Shown: positions 10,961 through 19,638, counted from the first letter of the stretch. The stretch is 64,000 nt of DNA from Hydractinia symbiolongicarpus (GCF_029227915.1 NC_079884.1:19530001-19594000), one strand, 5' to 3'. Translations and numbers: made by a program. The notes: a model not told the origin generated them from the letters alone.

Positions 10961-11227
10961 ATGGACAAACTGCGACAAGAAGCTAAAGCCTTAGGTCTCA
11001 AAGGGTACTCTACGTTGAAGCGAATAGACCTTGTTGAAGCCATATACAAAGTCAAGTATAAGGATGCGTCGACACAAACGGGCGGACCGTACTGCGAGCC
11101 TTGTGTTAAAATTGCATGGCAGAAAAATCTACCTCAATATTTGAGGGATCTCGCTCAGCGACGTGTCGTACATGATGGCGACTTGCTCATAGATCCAGAT
11201 ACGGGAGAAGTGATCGAAATTGTCTAG
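10961..11227 (+). CDS. SAP/Rho-N-like small protein
   Basis: 88 residues. The N-terminal third (LRQEAKALGLKGYSTLKRID then LVEAI) fits the helix-extended-helix SAP/Rho N-terminal fold used for DNA or RNA binding. Two cysteines (CEPC) follow at about residues 45-48. An equivalent domain is encoded next to the right TIR of Polinton-2 (54377-54625). The partner nucleic acid is unknown. Confidence 0.6.
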   Translation: MDKLRQEAKALGLKGYSTLKRIDLVEAIYKVKYKDASTQTGGPYCEPCVKIAWQKNLPQYLRDLAQRRVVHDGDLLIDPDTGEVIEIV

Positions 11228-11269
11228 CATGTTGACCAACATATTAGACTCTGTAGGCGGGTGGGGACT

Positions 11270-11896
11270 CTAAGTAGCGCTGGCATACTGCACAGATTGC
11301 AGTTTTTTAAAAATTTCATCTTTAGCTTCTTGCCTGCCTTGTGCTAGCAACTCTGCGCGTTCATTATCGTTGATGGATTTCACAGCTTTTTTCGTTCGTT
11401 GTCGAATCTGCTCCTTGAGCACCATATAGCGCTGTTTTTCCTGCATGATCCATGTAAACTCATCGTCTGAAATTATACCATCTTGGATCGCTCTGGAAAT
11501 CTTATCGTATACAGTGTCTAGTTTTGATTCAGCTAGGAGTTTGATGCACTCATGTTTGTGCACCTTATACTGTATCCGTTTGGAAGCATTCTTCAAACCT
11601 ACTTGGCCTATGCCCACTGCAAGAGCCGCAGCTTCAAGACCGGTAATACCTGCTGCGGAGGTGATGACTGTAACAGCAATCATGCCATGATCAGCATAGC
11701 GAAGCCCCATCCCCCAAAGCTTAAACTTTTTGTATAGTTTTTTTCTCTCCTTGATCTCAGCACGCAGGTACTGCTCGATTTCTTCGATCTTCTTGAGCCT
11801 GTAGACCTGACTTTCTTGCTCCTGCGGAGACGCCAGGCGATCAGGCTCATACTAAGGCGCACTTGGCGGCAAAGTTGGGTAAAGCTTATCAGCCAT
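11270..11896 (-). pseudogene. conserved Polinton membrane protein, broken
   Basis: The natural start is at 11896, inside a TAGAATAAATG box, overlapping the end of the next gene upstream by 8 nt. An in-frame TAG comes after 14 codons. The frame then shifts once near 11705, after which 146 codons are open to the stop at 11270. Features are a charged coiled-coil N-terminal third, a hydrophobic stretch (VTVITSAAGITGLEAAALAV) that is probably membrane-embedded, and a basic helical C-terminus. Polinton-2 has a homologue (48492-49116), broken differently. Function unknown. Confidence 0.7.
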
Positions 11897-12569
11897 TTAT
11901 TCTATGAGTAAGTGCATCGTAATTCCGACGAACGAAACATTTTTTTTCATGATGATACTCGTCCGTCAGCATGAACTCCAGTCTGTCTGTTGAGCCTTTC
12001 AAAGGAAGGTAGATTGGAGTGTCAAAACTCCATGTAAGCATGTCTCCCCATGCGTTTAACTCTTTGGTGGGAAGCAAAGGAAGAATTTTTGATTTCTTCC
12101 CATCGAGTAGGCAATCGTCTTCATCCAGCTGGGGGCAAACGAGTCTTAATCTTTGGTACACGTCAGTTTTGTAGTAGCTGTCATAGTCGCCTTTGGTAAA
12201 ATACTTTTTTGCAGGGTCGTAGGGTAGCCCCATAAGCTCCTGCAGTTGTCTATTGATTACCACAGTATACCCGTCACTAACCCTAAGCCTACAGAGTCCA
12301 TTTTTCAGGAGAAACAGCTTAATCTTGTCCCCTGCCTGACTGTTGACGATGGTTGCCAAATCCTCTATCCTGTATAGACCGTTCATAATTTCAATTCTAG
12401 TTTCTGACTGATCAGGCCCTGTCCTACGAATGACAAAATCATTGTCGCTGTAAAGGTTCAGCCATACGGGCCTGATACTTATTGATTTCAGGGCAATTCT
12501 CGTGTCCTGCCCTAGGTAATCTTCAAAAATCGTAGGCTTCTCTATATCCGTGACATACAGCTGTCTCAT
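11889..12569 (-). CDS. probable minor capsid (penton-like) protein
   Basis: 226 residues and intact. The C-terminal half has the layout I associate with Polinton single-jelly-roll minor capsid proteins: an LMGLPYDP motif, a CPQLD strand, a short LLDGKKSKIL segment, TPIYLPLKG, then a terminal LEFMLTD strand. Assignment is by remembered pattern, not by search. It is transcribed divergently from the 392-aa gene across a palindrome with only 16 bp between start codons. The homologue in Polinton-2 (49126-49784) keeps order and orientation but is frameshifted. Confidence 0.55.
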   Translation of the reverse strand: MRQLYVTDIEKPTIFEDYLGQDTRIALKSISIRPVWLNLYSDNDFVIRRTGPDQSETRIEIMNGLYRIEDLATIVNSQAGDKIKLFLLKNGLCRLRVSDGYTVVINRQLQELMGLPYDPAKKYFTKGDYDSYYKTDVYQRLRLVCPQLDEDDCLLDGKKSKILPLLPTKELNAWGDMLTWSFDTPIYLPLKGSTDRLEFMLTDEYHHEKKCFVRRNYDALTHRING

Positions 12570-12588
12570 GTTTCTTTAAAGAAACATG
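12567..12588. promoter_or_regulatory. 22-bp perfect palindrome with an ATG at each end
   Basis: The palindrome starts CATGTTTC and ends GAAACATG with a TTTAAA centre. The minus-strand ATG (12569-12567) and the plus-strand ATG (12586-12588) sit at its two ends, so the divergent genes have leaders of at most a few bases unless transcription starts inside the opposing gene. Polinton-2 preserves the architecture with a different sequence (49780-49808). Confidence 0.7.
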
Positions 12589-13764
12589 AACATTTATAGC
12601 TATAACCACAAGGCAAAATACAAGTCCAATAGAGGCGAATGGCCTCTCGGTGTAATTAATCTAGAACATCAAGACCTCTACGTTTCTACAGAATCGCACA
12701 TTCCCGTAACCTTCTCGATGTTCACGAAATACCCCATAAAAGTCCCCACTAACCTGTTGAACGACCCCGTAAGTGTAAATTGGACCGGTCAAGCCCTTGG
12801 CTACTGGAATATACAAGTTAATTTCGCTTGTCATTGCGCTAGCACCGCCTTGGGTATATCCGCCAAACACTTGAATGGCTCCGTGCCTCTCATCAACAGT
12901 ATCTTTAAATTCCACGTCTATTACCACATGCGGCGTATCCTAGCGAGAATGAAGGTACCCATGCCATACGATGACGGCTTTTCCCAATACGAGAACCCCT
13001 ACTCTACATCTGGATATGCCCAGATTTGTCGTGAATATGGTGCCGACCCCAATGCCCAATACAAGTTTAAAGCTCTCATGTCCTCGCTCACAAATGGTAG
13101 ATGGTGGCCGCAAGTAGATGGTGATTGGGCCAAGTTTATCATGCCTACGAGCCAAGGCCTGACATCGGAAGGTCTGTCGAAGCTTAGCGAGAGTATTCGT
13201 GTTTACGTGATTTTACTACTAGGATCCCAAGCTGATGCCAAGGCATCCCTTATAGGTTCGGATGCTGACAATTTTACAGCGAGACAGATACTACTACAGA
13301 AATTCGAAGCCATGGTACAACGTAAGGAGAACGTAGGCCACGATATCACCGAGTTTCAAAAGGTGCTTCAATATGCCAGGACCCCAGTGAATTTTGCCGT
13401 GATGCACCACGTGTACATGCTACCATCCGATATGAACCTGCGTATTGGTAAAATTGTGGGGTATAACAACAACATCTTGATCGCGCCGGCGAGTGCGATG
13501 ATTGGCATAAGGCTAGACCTAAACAACAAACCCATTACCACACAGCCTCGGGGTTTAAAACGAGTCAGGTCACCACCTGGGCTATCGAAGGGGGGTGGCT
13601 TAAAACCGGGGTCTGAAAAGATACCTCAGTCAGGTCTAGAAAAACCGGGGTCTGAAAAGATACCTCAGTCAGGTCTAGGAGATGGAAACCCTCACGAGGA
13701 CACCAAGGCCACCTTGGTTACTGCGGGAGTAGGTCTCATCTTAGCATATCTATGGCTTAAATAA
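12586..13764 (+). CDS. conserved Polinton tail-anchored protein (392 aa)
   Basis: A soluble N-terminal ~320 residues is followed by a low-complexity linker with a duplicated GSEKIPQSGL unit (13606-13680) and one C-terminal hydrophobic helix (ATLVTAGVGLILAYLWLK) that ends the protein. Conserved blocks shared with the Polinton-2 homologue include NRGEWPLGV, FHVYYHMRRILARMKVPMP and QYARTPVNFAVMHHVYMLPS. I recognise it only as a conserved protein of such elements. A virion or membrane role is plausible. The stop is followed at once by an AATAAAG signal. Confidence 0.6.
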   Translation: MNIYSYNHKAKYKSNRGEWPLGVINLEHQDLYVSTESHIPVTFSMFTKYPIKVPTNLLNDPVSVNWTGQALGYWNIQVNFACHCASTALGISAKHLNGSVPLINSIFKFHVYYHMRRILARMKVPMPYDDGFSQYENPYSTSGYAQICREYGADPNAQYKFKALMSSLTNGRWWPQVDGDWAKFIMPTSQGLTSEGLSKLSESIRVYVILLLGSQADAKASLIGSDADNFTARQILLQKFEAMVQRKENVGHDITEFQKVLQYARTPVNFAVMHHVYMLPSDMNLRIGKIVGYNNNILIAPASAMIGIRLDLNNKPITTQPRGLKRVRSPPGLSKGGGLKPGSEKIPQSGLEKPGSEKIPQSGLGDGNPHEDTKATLVTAGVGLILAYLWLK

Positions 13765-13789
13765 AGGTGCTCATGCTGAGCCGCATGGC

Positions 13790-13825
13790 GATCTAATATG
13801 TTTTTTTTTGTCAACATACTAGATC
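13790..13825. terminator. hairpin between convergent genes
   Basis: GATCTAATATG and CATACTAGATC (one mismatch) flank a T-rich loop. It lies between the 3' ends of the 392-aa gene and the coiled-coil membrane gene, where both transcripts must end. Confidence 0.5.
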
Positions 13826-13827
13826 AT

Positions 13828-15090
13828 CTACGACTTCTTGCCCCTCTTTCCAGCGTAGGCCACAACAAGAGCAGCAGCGGCAGCGATCACCATGTATAGA
13901 TGCTTGGCTACATATTCGACAACTTTTGCTGCTACTCTAAAAAAGAACGAGACAACCGTGCCAATAATCCCTGGTAGCGCCGCACCTGCCTTACCTGCCA
14001 GGTATTTCAAAAATTTTCCAAGCCTTTCCAGCTGTTTTTGTATGAAACCCTTCCCTGCGGCACTTCCTCCAGCTGCAGCACCCGCTCCTCCACCACCTGT
14101 AACTGCGAGTACGATGGTGGAAATCAGTAGACCAACAGCCGCCACGATGCTAGCTATAGTAACCCCCTGCTCCTTGAACAAGATTCTAAGCTTTTCAGCT
14201 AGAGATTTATCGTCTTCTGTGATTTTCATCAGCGTCTCCTTAATTGCTTTCAGTTGGCTCTGAGTGTCAGATGATAGTAAACCGTGTGCTTCTCGTACTG
14301 CCTCCTTTTGATCTTGGAGTCGTTCTAGCTCTTCACTGGCCCTCGCGATATCCTCGTTCCAGATAGCTAGCTGCTCCTCGGATGCCCCAGGTGTAGCCTT
14401 CTTCGTCTCAAGCCTTTTCACCTTGGCTTCTGCTTTAGCGATCTCGCTGTCGTAGAAGATCATCTTGTTTTTCAGGTGCTTCAGGTTACCCTTTAGCGTT
14501 TGAAGCTCGAGGTTGAGCCCTCTTCTTTCACGCTCTGTGAAGCTGGCGCCAAAAGGAGTCTCTTGCTCTTGCTGAGCCGGTAGGCGATCGATCAGGCTCT
14601 CCGTTTCATCAAGGATGTTCTCGAGCAGCGGCATCATTTCGATATCATCGGCCTTCTCTTGCTCCTGCTGAGCCGCTAGGCGATCAACATGAACAATCTC
14701 GTTAAGGAGTTTCTGAGCCATCGCTTTACTACCTTTGTTTGGTGTAGTATAGTCGGTAAACCCCATGGTTCGCAAGCGATTTGTACCTAACCTCCTCCGT
14801 ATCTCGGCAACGCTCCTTAATTCACCATGCCTTTTCGTGATCTCTATGCCATCGAAAAGAAGCTGGTTTCCCCGTGCCTCAAACTCGTTGTAATATCTCG
14901 CAATTGGCTGCCCCAGCTCCTCACCAAGGTGTTCGTAAAGATCGTCGACTTTTGATTTTAGTAGCTCTTCCCTCTGCCTTGTCGTGGTGTCTCGTGCTGA
15001 GCCGGATTGACCCTGATCTTGCTCCAGATGCTCTTGCAGAGCCGCCAGGCGATCTGGCGCTAGCGCGCTAGGGTTCTCCGTAGCAAGGTT
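13828..15090 (-). pseudogene. coiled-coil membrane protein, 5'-truncated
   Basis: The frame is open for about 420 codons from about 15090 to 13828 but has no ATG before 14766. The N-terminal part aligns with the intact start of the Polinton-2 homologue (which begins MADNPVF at 52315), so the first ~30-50 residues are missing here. The middle is a long coiled coil (about 14300-14560). Next come a hydrophobic segment (TIASIVAAVGLLISTIVLAV), a Gly/Ala-rich region, a second membrane segment (MVIAAAAALVVAYAG) and a GKRGKKS tail. The truncation abuts the fragment of the capsid gene on the other strand, which suggests one deletion damaged both. Function unknown. Confidence 0.65.
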
Positions 15091-15588
15091 GTCACGATAA
15101 AAAAGGCTGATACCAGCTACAATTTACAAATTGATACTCCAGCAAAAAGTTTAAAAGGCGTCTTATTATTGTTCGTAGATCCGGGGAAAGTGAAGGCTTA
15201 CTCGGGTGCTAACGAGGTCTTCTATAACCCAAAGATCGAAAAAATCTCGATCACTGTCGAGGGTCAGCCTAATGAGCTCTACACGCACGCGATGCTCCCG
15301 AAAGATCACCTCGAGCAGATTGTAAACTTATTCGGTAGCCACGATTCAAAGGTGACAATTGGGCAGTTCTTCACAGAAAGATACGCCTTGTTTGTTGATT
15401 TCCGAGCATCACCTGATCATAGTCTACACGGTTCCGGATGGCCATTACAGAGATTGTCAGACGGTATAACCTTGCATATGACAAAGAAAGCAGACGGAAC
15501 AACCGGGGATATTAAATGCTACGTTTTCCTACTTCAGGACGCTCAGCTGAACATCTTAGATGGTAGATTTCACTCTGTGGAATATTAA
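15064..15588 (+). pseudogene. Polinton major capsid protein, C-terminal fragment
   Basis: The frame is open from 15064 but has no ATG. From about 15094 the sequence resembles the C-terminal jelly roll of Polinton double-jelly-roll capsid proteins: LQIDTPAKSLKGVLLLFVDP, FYNPKIEKISITVEG, NELYTHAML, RYALFVDFR, LHGSG and QLNILDGRF. That comparison is from memory. The N-terminal two-thirds is missing, so no capsid can be made from this copy. The next gene starts 8 bp downstream after AATAAAG. Confidence 0.65.
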
Positions 15589-15595
15589 AATAAAG

Positions 15596-15994
15596 ATGGC
15601 AAGCATATTAGTACTCGCGGGTGGGGCTATAATCAACGCTCTAGCATTCTCGGGGAGTAACTATCTGTTCAGTAAGCTGTCAGGCCATGGTGAGGCCGAG
15701 CGTAAAAAGCATAATAAAGCAATTGAACAACTTCAAGCAGCTCAGCAACAGTGGGTAAGAGATCGACAGGCAAAGATCGATTGGTATAACCATCAACGAG
15801 AGCTGAAAAGGCAAGCTGGGGAGAGCTTGAAGGAGCTCGATGAAGGTATGAGGGAGTACTATATCGCAACGATCGAGAAGGCTCCTAAGTTATCCGACTT
15901 CTACACGCCCAGCAAACAGCAACAAGACGGTGAGCTAACGTTCATCGTTGGATCCTTAGCCCTCCTTGGTTTTGCAGTGTACAAATGGGCGTAA
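15596..15994 (+). CDS. small bitopic membrane protein next to the capsid gene
   Basis: 132 residues. The start at 15596 is chosen because it follows the TTAAAATAAAG box and matches the N-terminal hydrophobic helix (SILVLAGGAIINALAFSG). A charged Gln/Lys/Arg-rich helix follows (EQLQAAQQQWVRDRQAKIDW), then LSDFYTPS, and a C-terminal helix (FIVGSLALLGFAVYKW). I recall this arrangement as a regular neighbour of the major capsid gene in cnidarian Polintons. Probably a virion membrane or core protein; not proven. Confidence 0.6.
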   Translation: MASILVLAGGAIINALAFSGSNYLFSKLSGHGEAERKKHNKAIEQLQAAQQQWVRDRQAKIDWYNHQRELKRQAGESLKELDEGMREYYIATIEKAPKLSDFYTPSKQQQDGELTFIVGSLALLGFAVYKWA

Positions 15995-15995
15995 A

Positions 15996-16029
15996 ATGTT
16001 TTCGACATGTAATAAACATGTCGAAACAT
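15996..16029. promoter_or_regulatory. inverted repeat over the integrase start
   Basis: ATGTTTTCGACATGT and ACATGTCGAAACAT are separated by AATAA, and the integrase ATG (16018) lies inside the right arm. The loop supplies the AATAAAC ahead of the ATG seen at other starts in this element. Confidence 0.5.
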
Positions 16030-17040
16030 ATCATTATTCCAGAAGAAGCGAAAAAATTAAGCAGTATTTACTATACCCCTGAAAATTTATGGACTGGTCG
16101 GAAGGCTGTTAAATTGCTCGCTGAGCACAGTGGACTACCTAAAAAGAAAGTCGTACACTGGCTATCTCGTCAGTTGCTCTGGCTTAGACATATTCGAGGA
16201 CCTAAAAGGATTGATTACCCGCATTTTACAATCACAAGGCCTAATGAAATGCACCAATTTGATTTGCTCTACATGCCTCATGATCGCCTGTATGGCTCGA
16301 AATACAAATATATCCTCACAGGGATCGATGTAGCCTCGCGCTACAAGGTAGCTAGACCATTGAGAACGAAGAAAGCCAGCGAAGTCGCTGACATGATCAA
16401 GGACATTTACGCGAAGCCCGGAGGCAAAGCAGGACCTTTACGCTATCCGAAGATCTTCCAGTGCGACAACGGTAGTGAGTTCAAGTCAGATGTGACAAAA
16501 CTGCTAGAGGGCAATGGGGTCGAGATTAAGCGCGCAACCACCAAATATCATCATACGTTTACAGCCTTTGTCGAGTCCTATAACAAGGTGCTTGCGGAGA
16601 GACTGTTCAAGTCCCAGGACGCGCAAGAGTTGGTCACTGATGAGACTAGTACCACATGGGTCCAGCACTTGTACACCATCGTGAAAAGCATGAACAATAC
16701 CAAGACAGAAATGATCGGTATGAAACCCAACAGGGCAATCAAGCTAGATGAAGTACCGCTTACGAAAGGCGATCGCCTGGAGCAAGAAAAGCCTCTACCT
16801 GAGGACGGTCTTTACTTGTACCTGCTACAACCTGGAGAAGAGCACGGTGATGCGAGAAGACGTGCTACTGACGCCTGGTGGAGCAAAAAGACGTATAGAC
16901 TCGACCGCATCGAGCAGCAACCAAACAACCGTGTGCTATATTACTTGCAAGACGGGCCAGAGCGGAGCTTTGTTTCAGAAGAACTCATGGAAATTCCAGA
17001 GGATGTACAAGTACCTCCGGAGCATGTCGAAGAGTGGTAA
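16018..17040 (+). CDS. INT: retroviral-type (DDE) integrase of Polinton-1
   Basis: 340 residues, intact. An rve core carries the catalytic triad: Asp in QFDLLYM, Asp in QCDNGSEF and Glu in FVESYN. The C-terminal ~90 residues form a chromodomain-like/SH3-like part (WWSKKTYRLDRI to FVSEELMEIPED). The start at 16018 follows AATAAAC; an upstream in-frame ATG at 15985 overlaps the previous gene and is less likely. Its job is to insert the element into host DNA and make the short target duplication seen at the ends. It is one of the few core genes still reading intact. Confidence 0.88.
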   Translation: MSKHIIIPEEAKKLSSIYYTPENLWTGRKAVKLLAEHSGLPKKKVVHWLSRQLLWLRHIRGPKRIDYPHFTITRPNEMHQFDLLYMPHDRLYGSKYKYILTGIDVASRYKVARPLRTKKASEVADMIKDIYAKPGGKAGPLRYPKIFQCDNGSEFKSDVTKLLEGNGVEIKRATTKYHHTFTAFVESYNKVLAERLFKSQDAQELVTDETSTTWVQHLYTIVKSMNNTKTEMIGMKPNRAIKLDEVPLTKGDRLEQEKPLPEDGLYLYLLQPGEEHGDARRRATDAWWSKKTYRLDRIEQQPNNRVLYYLQDGPERSFVSEELMEIPEDVQVPPEHVEEW

Positions 17041-17219
17041 ATTTCTCGAGTCAGATTTGAGTACACCTTACAATTCCAGCAAGCTTGCGGACCTCTCGAG
17101 GTAAAACCTCTTCAACAACCCAATCCAAAAATGGTTTTGCCTTGGGTTTCTTACACCTTAAAAGGAAGCAATAGAGACCGGGTTCTGTCAGTAACATCGT
17201 GTTTGGCTGGGTGTGGACA
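17041..17219 (-). pseudogene. BRO-N fragment, copy A
   Basis: A short minus-strand piece matching the end of the BRO-N domain of the two downstream copies (TMLLTEPGLYCFLLRCKK, WVVEEVLP) with a few substitutions. It then diverges into a stop beside the integrase end. It is a remnant of a third copy in the local duplication series. Confidence 0.6.
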
Positions 17220-17233
17220 GATCTGTCCACACC
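17210..17233. repeat. 24-bp perfect palindrome in BRO copy A/B junction
   Basis: GGTGTGGACAGA and TCTGTCCACACC are exact reverse complements. The same palindrome is at 17829-17852, and a variant (AGGGTGGACAGA core) is at 18950-18973. In copy C the equivalent position holds a different palindrome at 18448-18471. Confidence 0.8.
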
Positions 17234-18438
17234 TTGTCAAGGAGTGGTAAGCTGACGATATTTTTGTAGCCTCGTGAAGCTACAAAAAAGTTGAGTCTCG
17301 CTAGTCTTCGAGCGCAGGCACTCCCAGGTCATACAAATCGTCGCGAGTAAGATCGATGAGTCGAAAGTGGCATTGATACCGTTCTACGTGTCCTTCCTCT
17401 TCGAATCGATTGAACGCGTGCATCCCGTTGGGATTATCGATGACCACAATCTCTTCACAGTTTGGATAGTTGTCCCTAAGCCATCTCCTTTTGGTGGAGA
17501 TTTTCCGTCTTTGAACACGTGCACAGTAGTAGGGAAGATGATGGCACTGATCAGCGTCTGGTGTAGTATGCTTGCGGTAAATCATGATCGCGTTGTCTTT
17601 TCGAGGATCTTGCGCACGTGGAACATGTCGCTGTCGTAGCCCTGTGATTTCTTGCGCTTGTACCGCAAGTTGTCTATCTTTTTCTTCGATGGTTGCGGCA
17701 AGCTTTCGCATTTCTTTGGGTAGCACCTCTTCAACAACCCATTCCAAAAATGGTTCTGCCTTGGATTTCTTACACCTTAAAAGGAAGCAATAGAGACCGG
17801 GTTCTGTCAGTAACATCGTGTTTGGCTGGGTGTGGACAGATCTGTCCACACCTTGTCAAGGAGTGGTAAGCTGACGATATTTTTGTAGCCTCGTGAAGCT
17901 ACAAAAAAGTTGAGTCTCGCTAGTCTTCGAGCGCAGGCACTCCCAGGTCATACAAATCGTCGCGAGTAAGATCGATGAGTCGAAAGTGGCATTGATACCG
18001 TTCTACGTGTCCTTCCTCTTCGAATCGATTGAACGCGTGCATCCCGTTGGGATTATCGATGACCACAATCTCTTCACAGTTTGGATAGTTGTCCCTAAGC
18101 CATCTCCTTTTGGTGGAGATTTTCCGTCTTTGAACACGTGCACAGTAGTAGGGAAGATGATGGCACTGATCAGCGTCTGGTGTAGTATGCTTGCGGTAAA
18201 TCATGATCGCGTTGTCTTTTCGAGGATCTTGCGCACGTGGAACATGTCGCTGTCGTAGCCCTGTGATTTCTTGCGCTTGTACCGCAAGTTGTCTATCTTT
18301 TTCTTCGATGGTTGCGGCAAGCTTTCGCATTTCTTTGGGTAGCACCTCTTCAACAACCCATTCCAAAAATGGTTCTGCCTTGGATTTCTTACACCTTAAA
18401 AGGAAGCAATAGAGACCGGGTTCTGTCAGTAACATCGT
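17220..18438. repeat. 619-bp tandem duplication of the BRO gene
   Basis: 17220-17838 repeats as 17839 onward with a constant 619-bp offset and no differences seen by eye until about 18440. Both copies include the C-terminal BRO coding part and the hairpin after it (17261-17288 and 17880-17907). Confidence 0.85.
17301..17849 (-). pseudogene. BRO family protein, copy B (N-terminally truncated)
   Basis: 182 codons. It keeps the end of the BRO-N domain (TMLLTEPGLYCFLLRCKKSK), a short coiled coil and the C-terminal domain (IMIYRKHT to FRLIDLTRDDLYDLGVPALE) identical to copy C, but lacks the first ~75 residues of BRO-N. Its apparent start is inside the palindrome at 17829-17852. BRO proteins bind DNA and are typical of large DNA viruses and phages. 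Here it is a duplication product. Confidence 0.7.
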
Positions 18439-18673
18439 GTTTGAATGAAGGGGGTCGATATCGACCCCCTTGTCTTCTGCGGTACTTTTAACCTCCCAGG
18501 CCCGCTTTACATGCTTCTCCGGTACATGTGCCTGAATAGCTTTTCTACCATCACGATTATCGTTATAGCCGACAGCTCTCCACACGTCTTTGGCTACGAG
18601 GCATTGGCCTCTTTCCTTAATGTACAAAGAACGAACTTTGCTGTCTTCAAAAAAAATTACTGACCAAGGACAT
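17920..18673 (-). pseudogene. BRO family protein, copy C (frameshift near start)
   Basis: About 235 codons are open, with BRO-N motifs LVAKDVWRAVGYND, KHVKRAWEVK and LLTEPGLYCFLLRCKK, then the coiled coil and C-terminal domain. The likely ATG is at 18673, but a run of eight T (about 18649-18656) puts it one base out of frame. This may be mutation, sequencing error or slippage. A 24-bp palindrome inside the domain encodes KGVDIDPL. Probable role: DNA-binding regulator of the element. Confidence 0.75.
18448..18471. repeat. in-frame palindrome inside BRO-N
   Basis: AAGGGGGTCGAT and ATCGACCCCCTT are exact reverse complements and are translated as part of BRO copy C. It occupies the same position where copies A and B carry the GGTGTGGACAGA palindrome. 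Confidence 0.75.
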
Positions 18674-18735
18674 CTTTCTTATACACGCCAAGGCTCAACC
18701 ACAGTTTTTTTTGTGATTCACAAAATATCACAAAA

Positions 18736-18918
18736 TTACGAGGTCCAATAACCAACACCAAGCTGAGGAAGCCATGGATATTTTTTGCATAACTCTTCAA
18801 TATCCCGAGTCGTGTTTACCAGTTTGCTGTCATCGTCATCATTCACTGCATCTATCAGTCTGTCATGGGCTCTCAAAAGAGCTTGATACACAGCTTTAAT
18901 TACGCTCTCATTATCCAT
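18736..18918 (-). CDS. small helical protein, unknown
   Basis: 60 residues, mostly helical (IKAVYQALLRAHDRLIDAVN, then an Asp run), ending WLPQLGVGYWTS. The start at 18918 follows the box TATAATAAAAG. Its position between the BRO and ATPase genes and the element-type start box support a real gene. No family was recognised. Confidence 0.45.
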   Translation of the reverse strand: MDNESVIKAVYQALLRAHDRLIDAVNDDDDSKLVNTTRDIEELCKKYPWLPQLGVGYWTS

Positions 18919-18949
18919 CTTTTATTATATGTAAAACTGTATCTGGCTG

Positions 18950-18973
18950 AGGGTGGACAGATCTGTCCACCCT
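18950..18973. repeat. palindrome downstream of the ATPase
   Basis: AGGGTGGACAGA/TCTGTCCACCCT shares the central GTGGACAGATCTGTCCAC with the BRO palindromes. It is followed by a few bases also matching the BRO context (CAGCCA), so it is probably a relic of another BRO copy. Confidence 0.6.
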
Positions 18974-19032
18974 TTGGAGCTCAACAACAGCGTCACCTTT
19001 CCGTATTTTGTACCTGCTCCTGCGAAGCCCGT

Positions 19033-19638
19033 CTAGGCGATCTTGTAACTTCTAGGATGCTCCCGTCTTACGTACAAGCATGCATGCTTGGATTTTTTCA
19101 GCTAAGCCTTAATAATGGAAATTTCTTCCCTACGTGAAATTACATCGTTCTCTTCATGAATGAGCTCAAACTCCTTCCGATTCTTCGGATACCAGACAAA
19201 AAGCTGTTTCATTTGATCCCTTACTGTTATTGGGATCTTCTTATATCTTTGTGTTAGTAGCCAGAGACTGTGTTTGCGATGTCTACCCGAAACAGCTAGT
19301 TCTAGCAACGCACCACGAGTTTTGTCGAGACTCTCGTCAGCTATCATATCGTCAACGACAAACAACGTCTCTTCGCCCGCCAGCAATGACGACAGTTTTT
19401 GGATCCATTCGAACAGCTGCTCCTTGGGGTCCACCAGAAACACGTAGTCATCCCTCCATGGCGAGGACCTCTCTTGATAGGTCTTGTTCCAGCGGATTGT
19501 AGGGCAGAGAATGACAATGTTGTCGAAATGCTGCCTATACTCGTTTTCAAGCAAATCCAGGACACGCTGCGTCTTGCCACAGCTTGTCGGTCCAGTAGAG
19601 ATTGCCGTATGCGGCTCCTTGACAATGTCTAGAGTCAT
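19033..19638 (-). pseudogene. A32-like packaging ATPase with amber stop
   Basis: Walker A GPTSCGKT (about residues 16-23), Walker B LFVVDD, and a sensor region LWLLTQRYKK. This is the FtsK/HerA-type genome-packaging ATPase family of Polintons and large DNA viruses, which translocates DNA into capsids. The frame stops with TAG at 19102-19104. The next ~22 codons in the same frame (to 19033) still look like the family's normal C-terminus, so the stop is probably a point mutation. The start at 19638 follows TAAAATAAA. Confidence 0.8.

Noticed and set aside
13892-14263. Plus-strand 123-codon frame
   Set aside because: Shadow of the Gly/Ala-rich coiled-coil membrane gene on the other strand.
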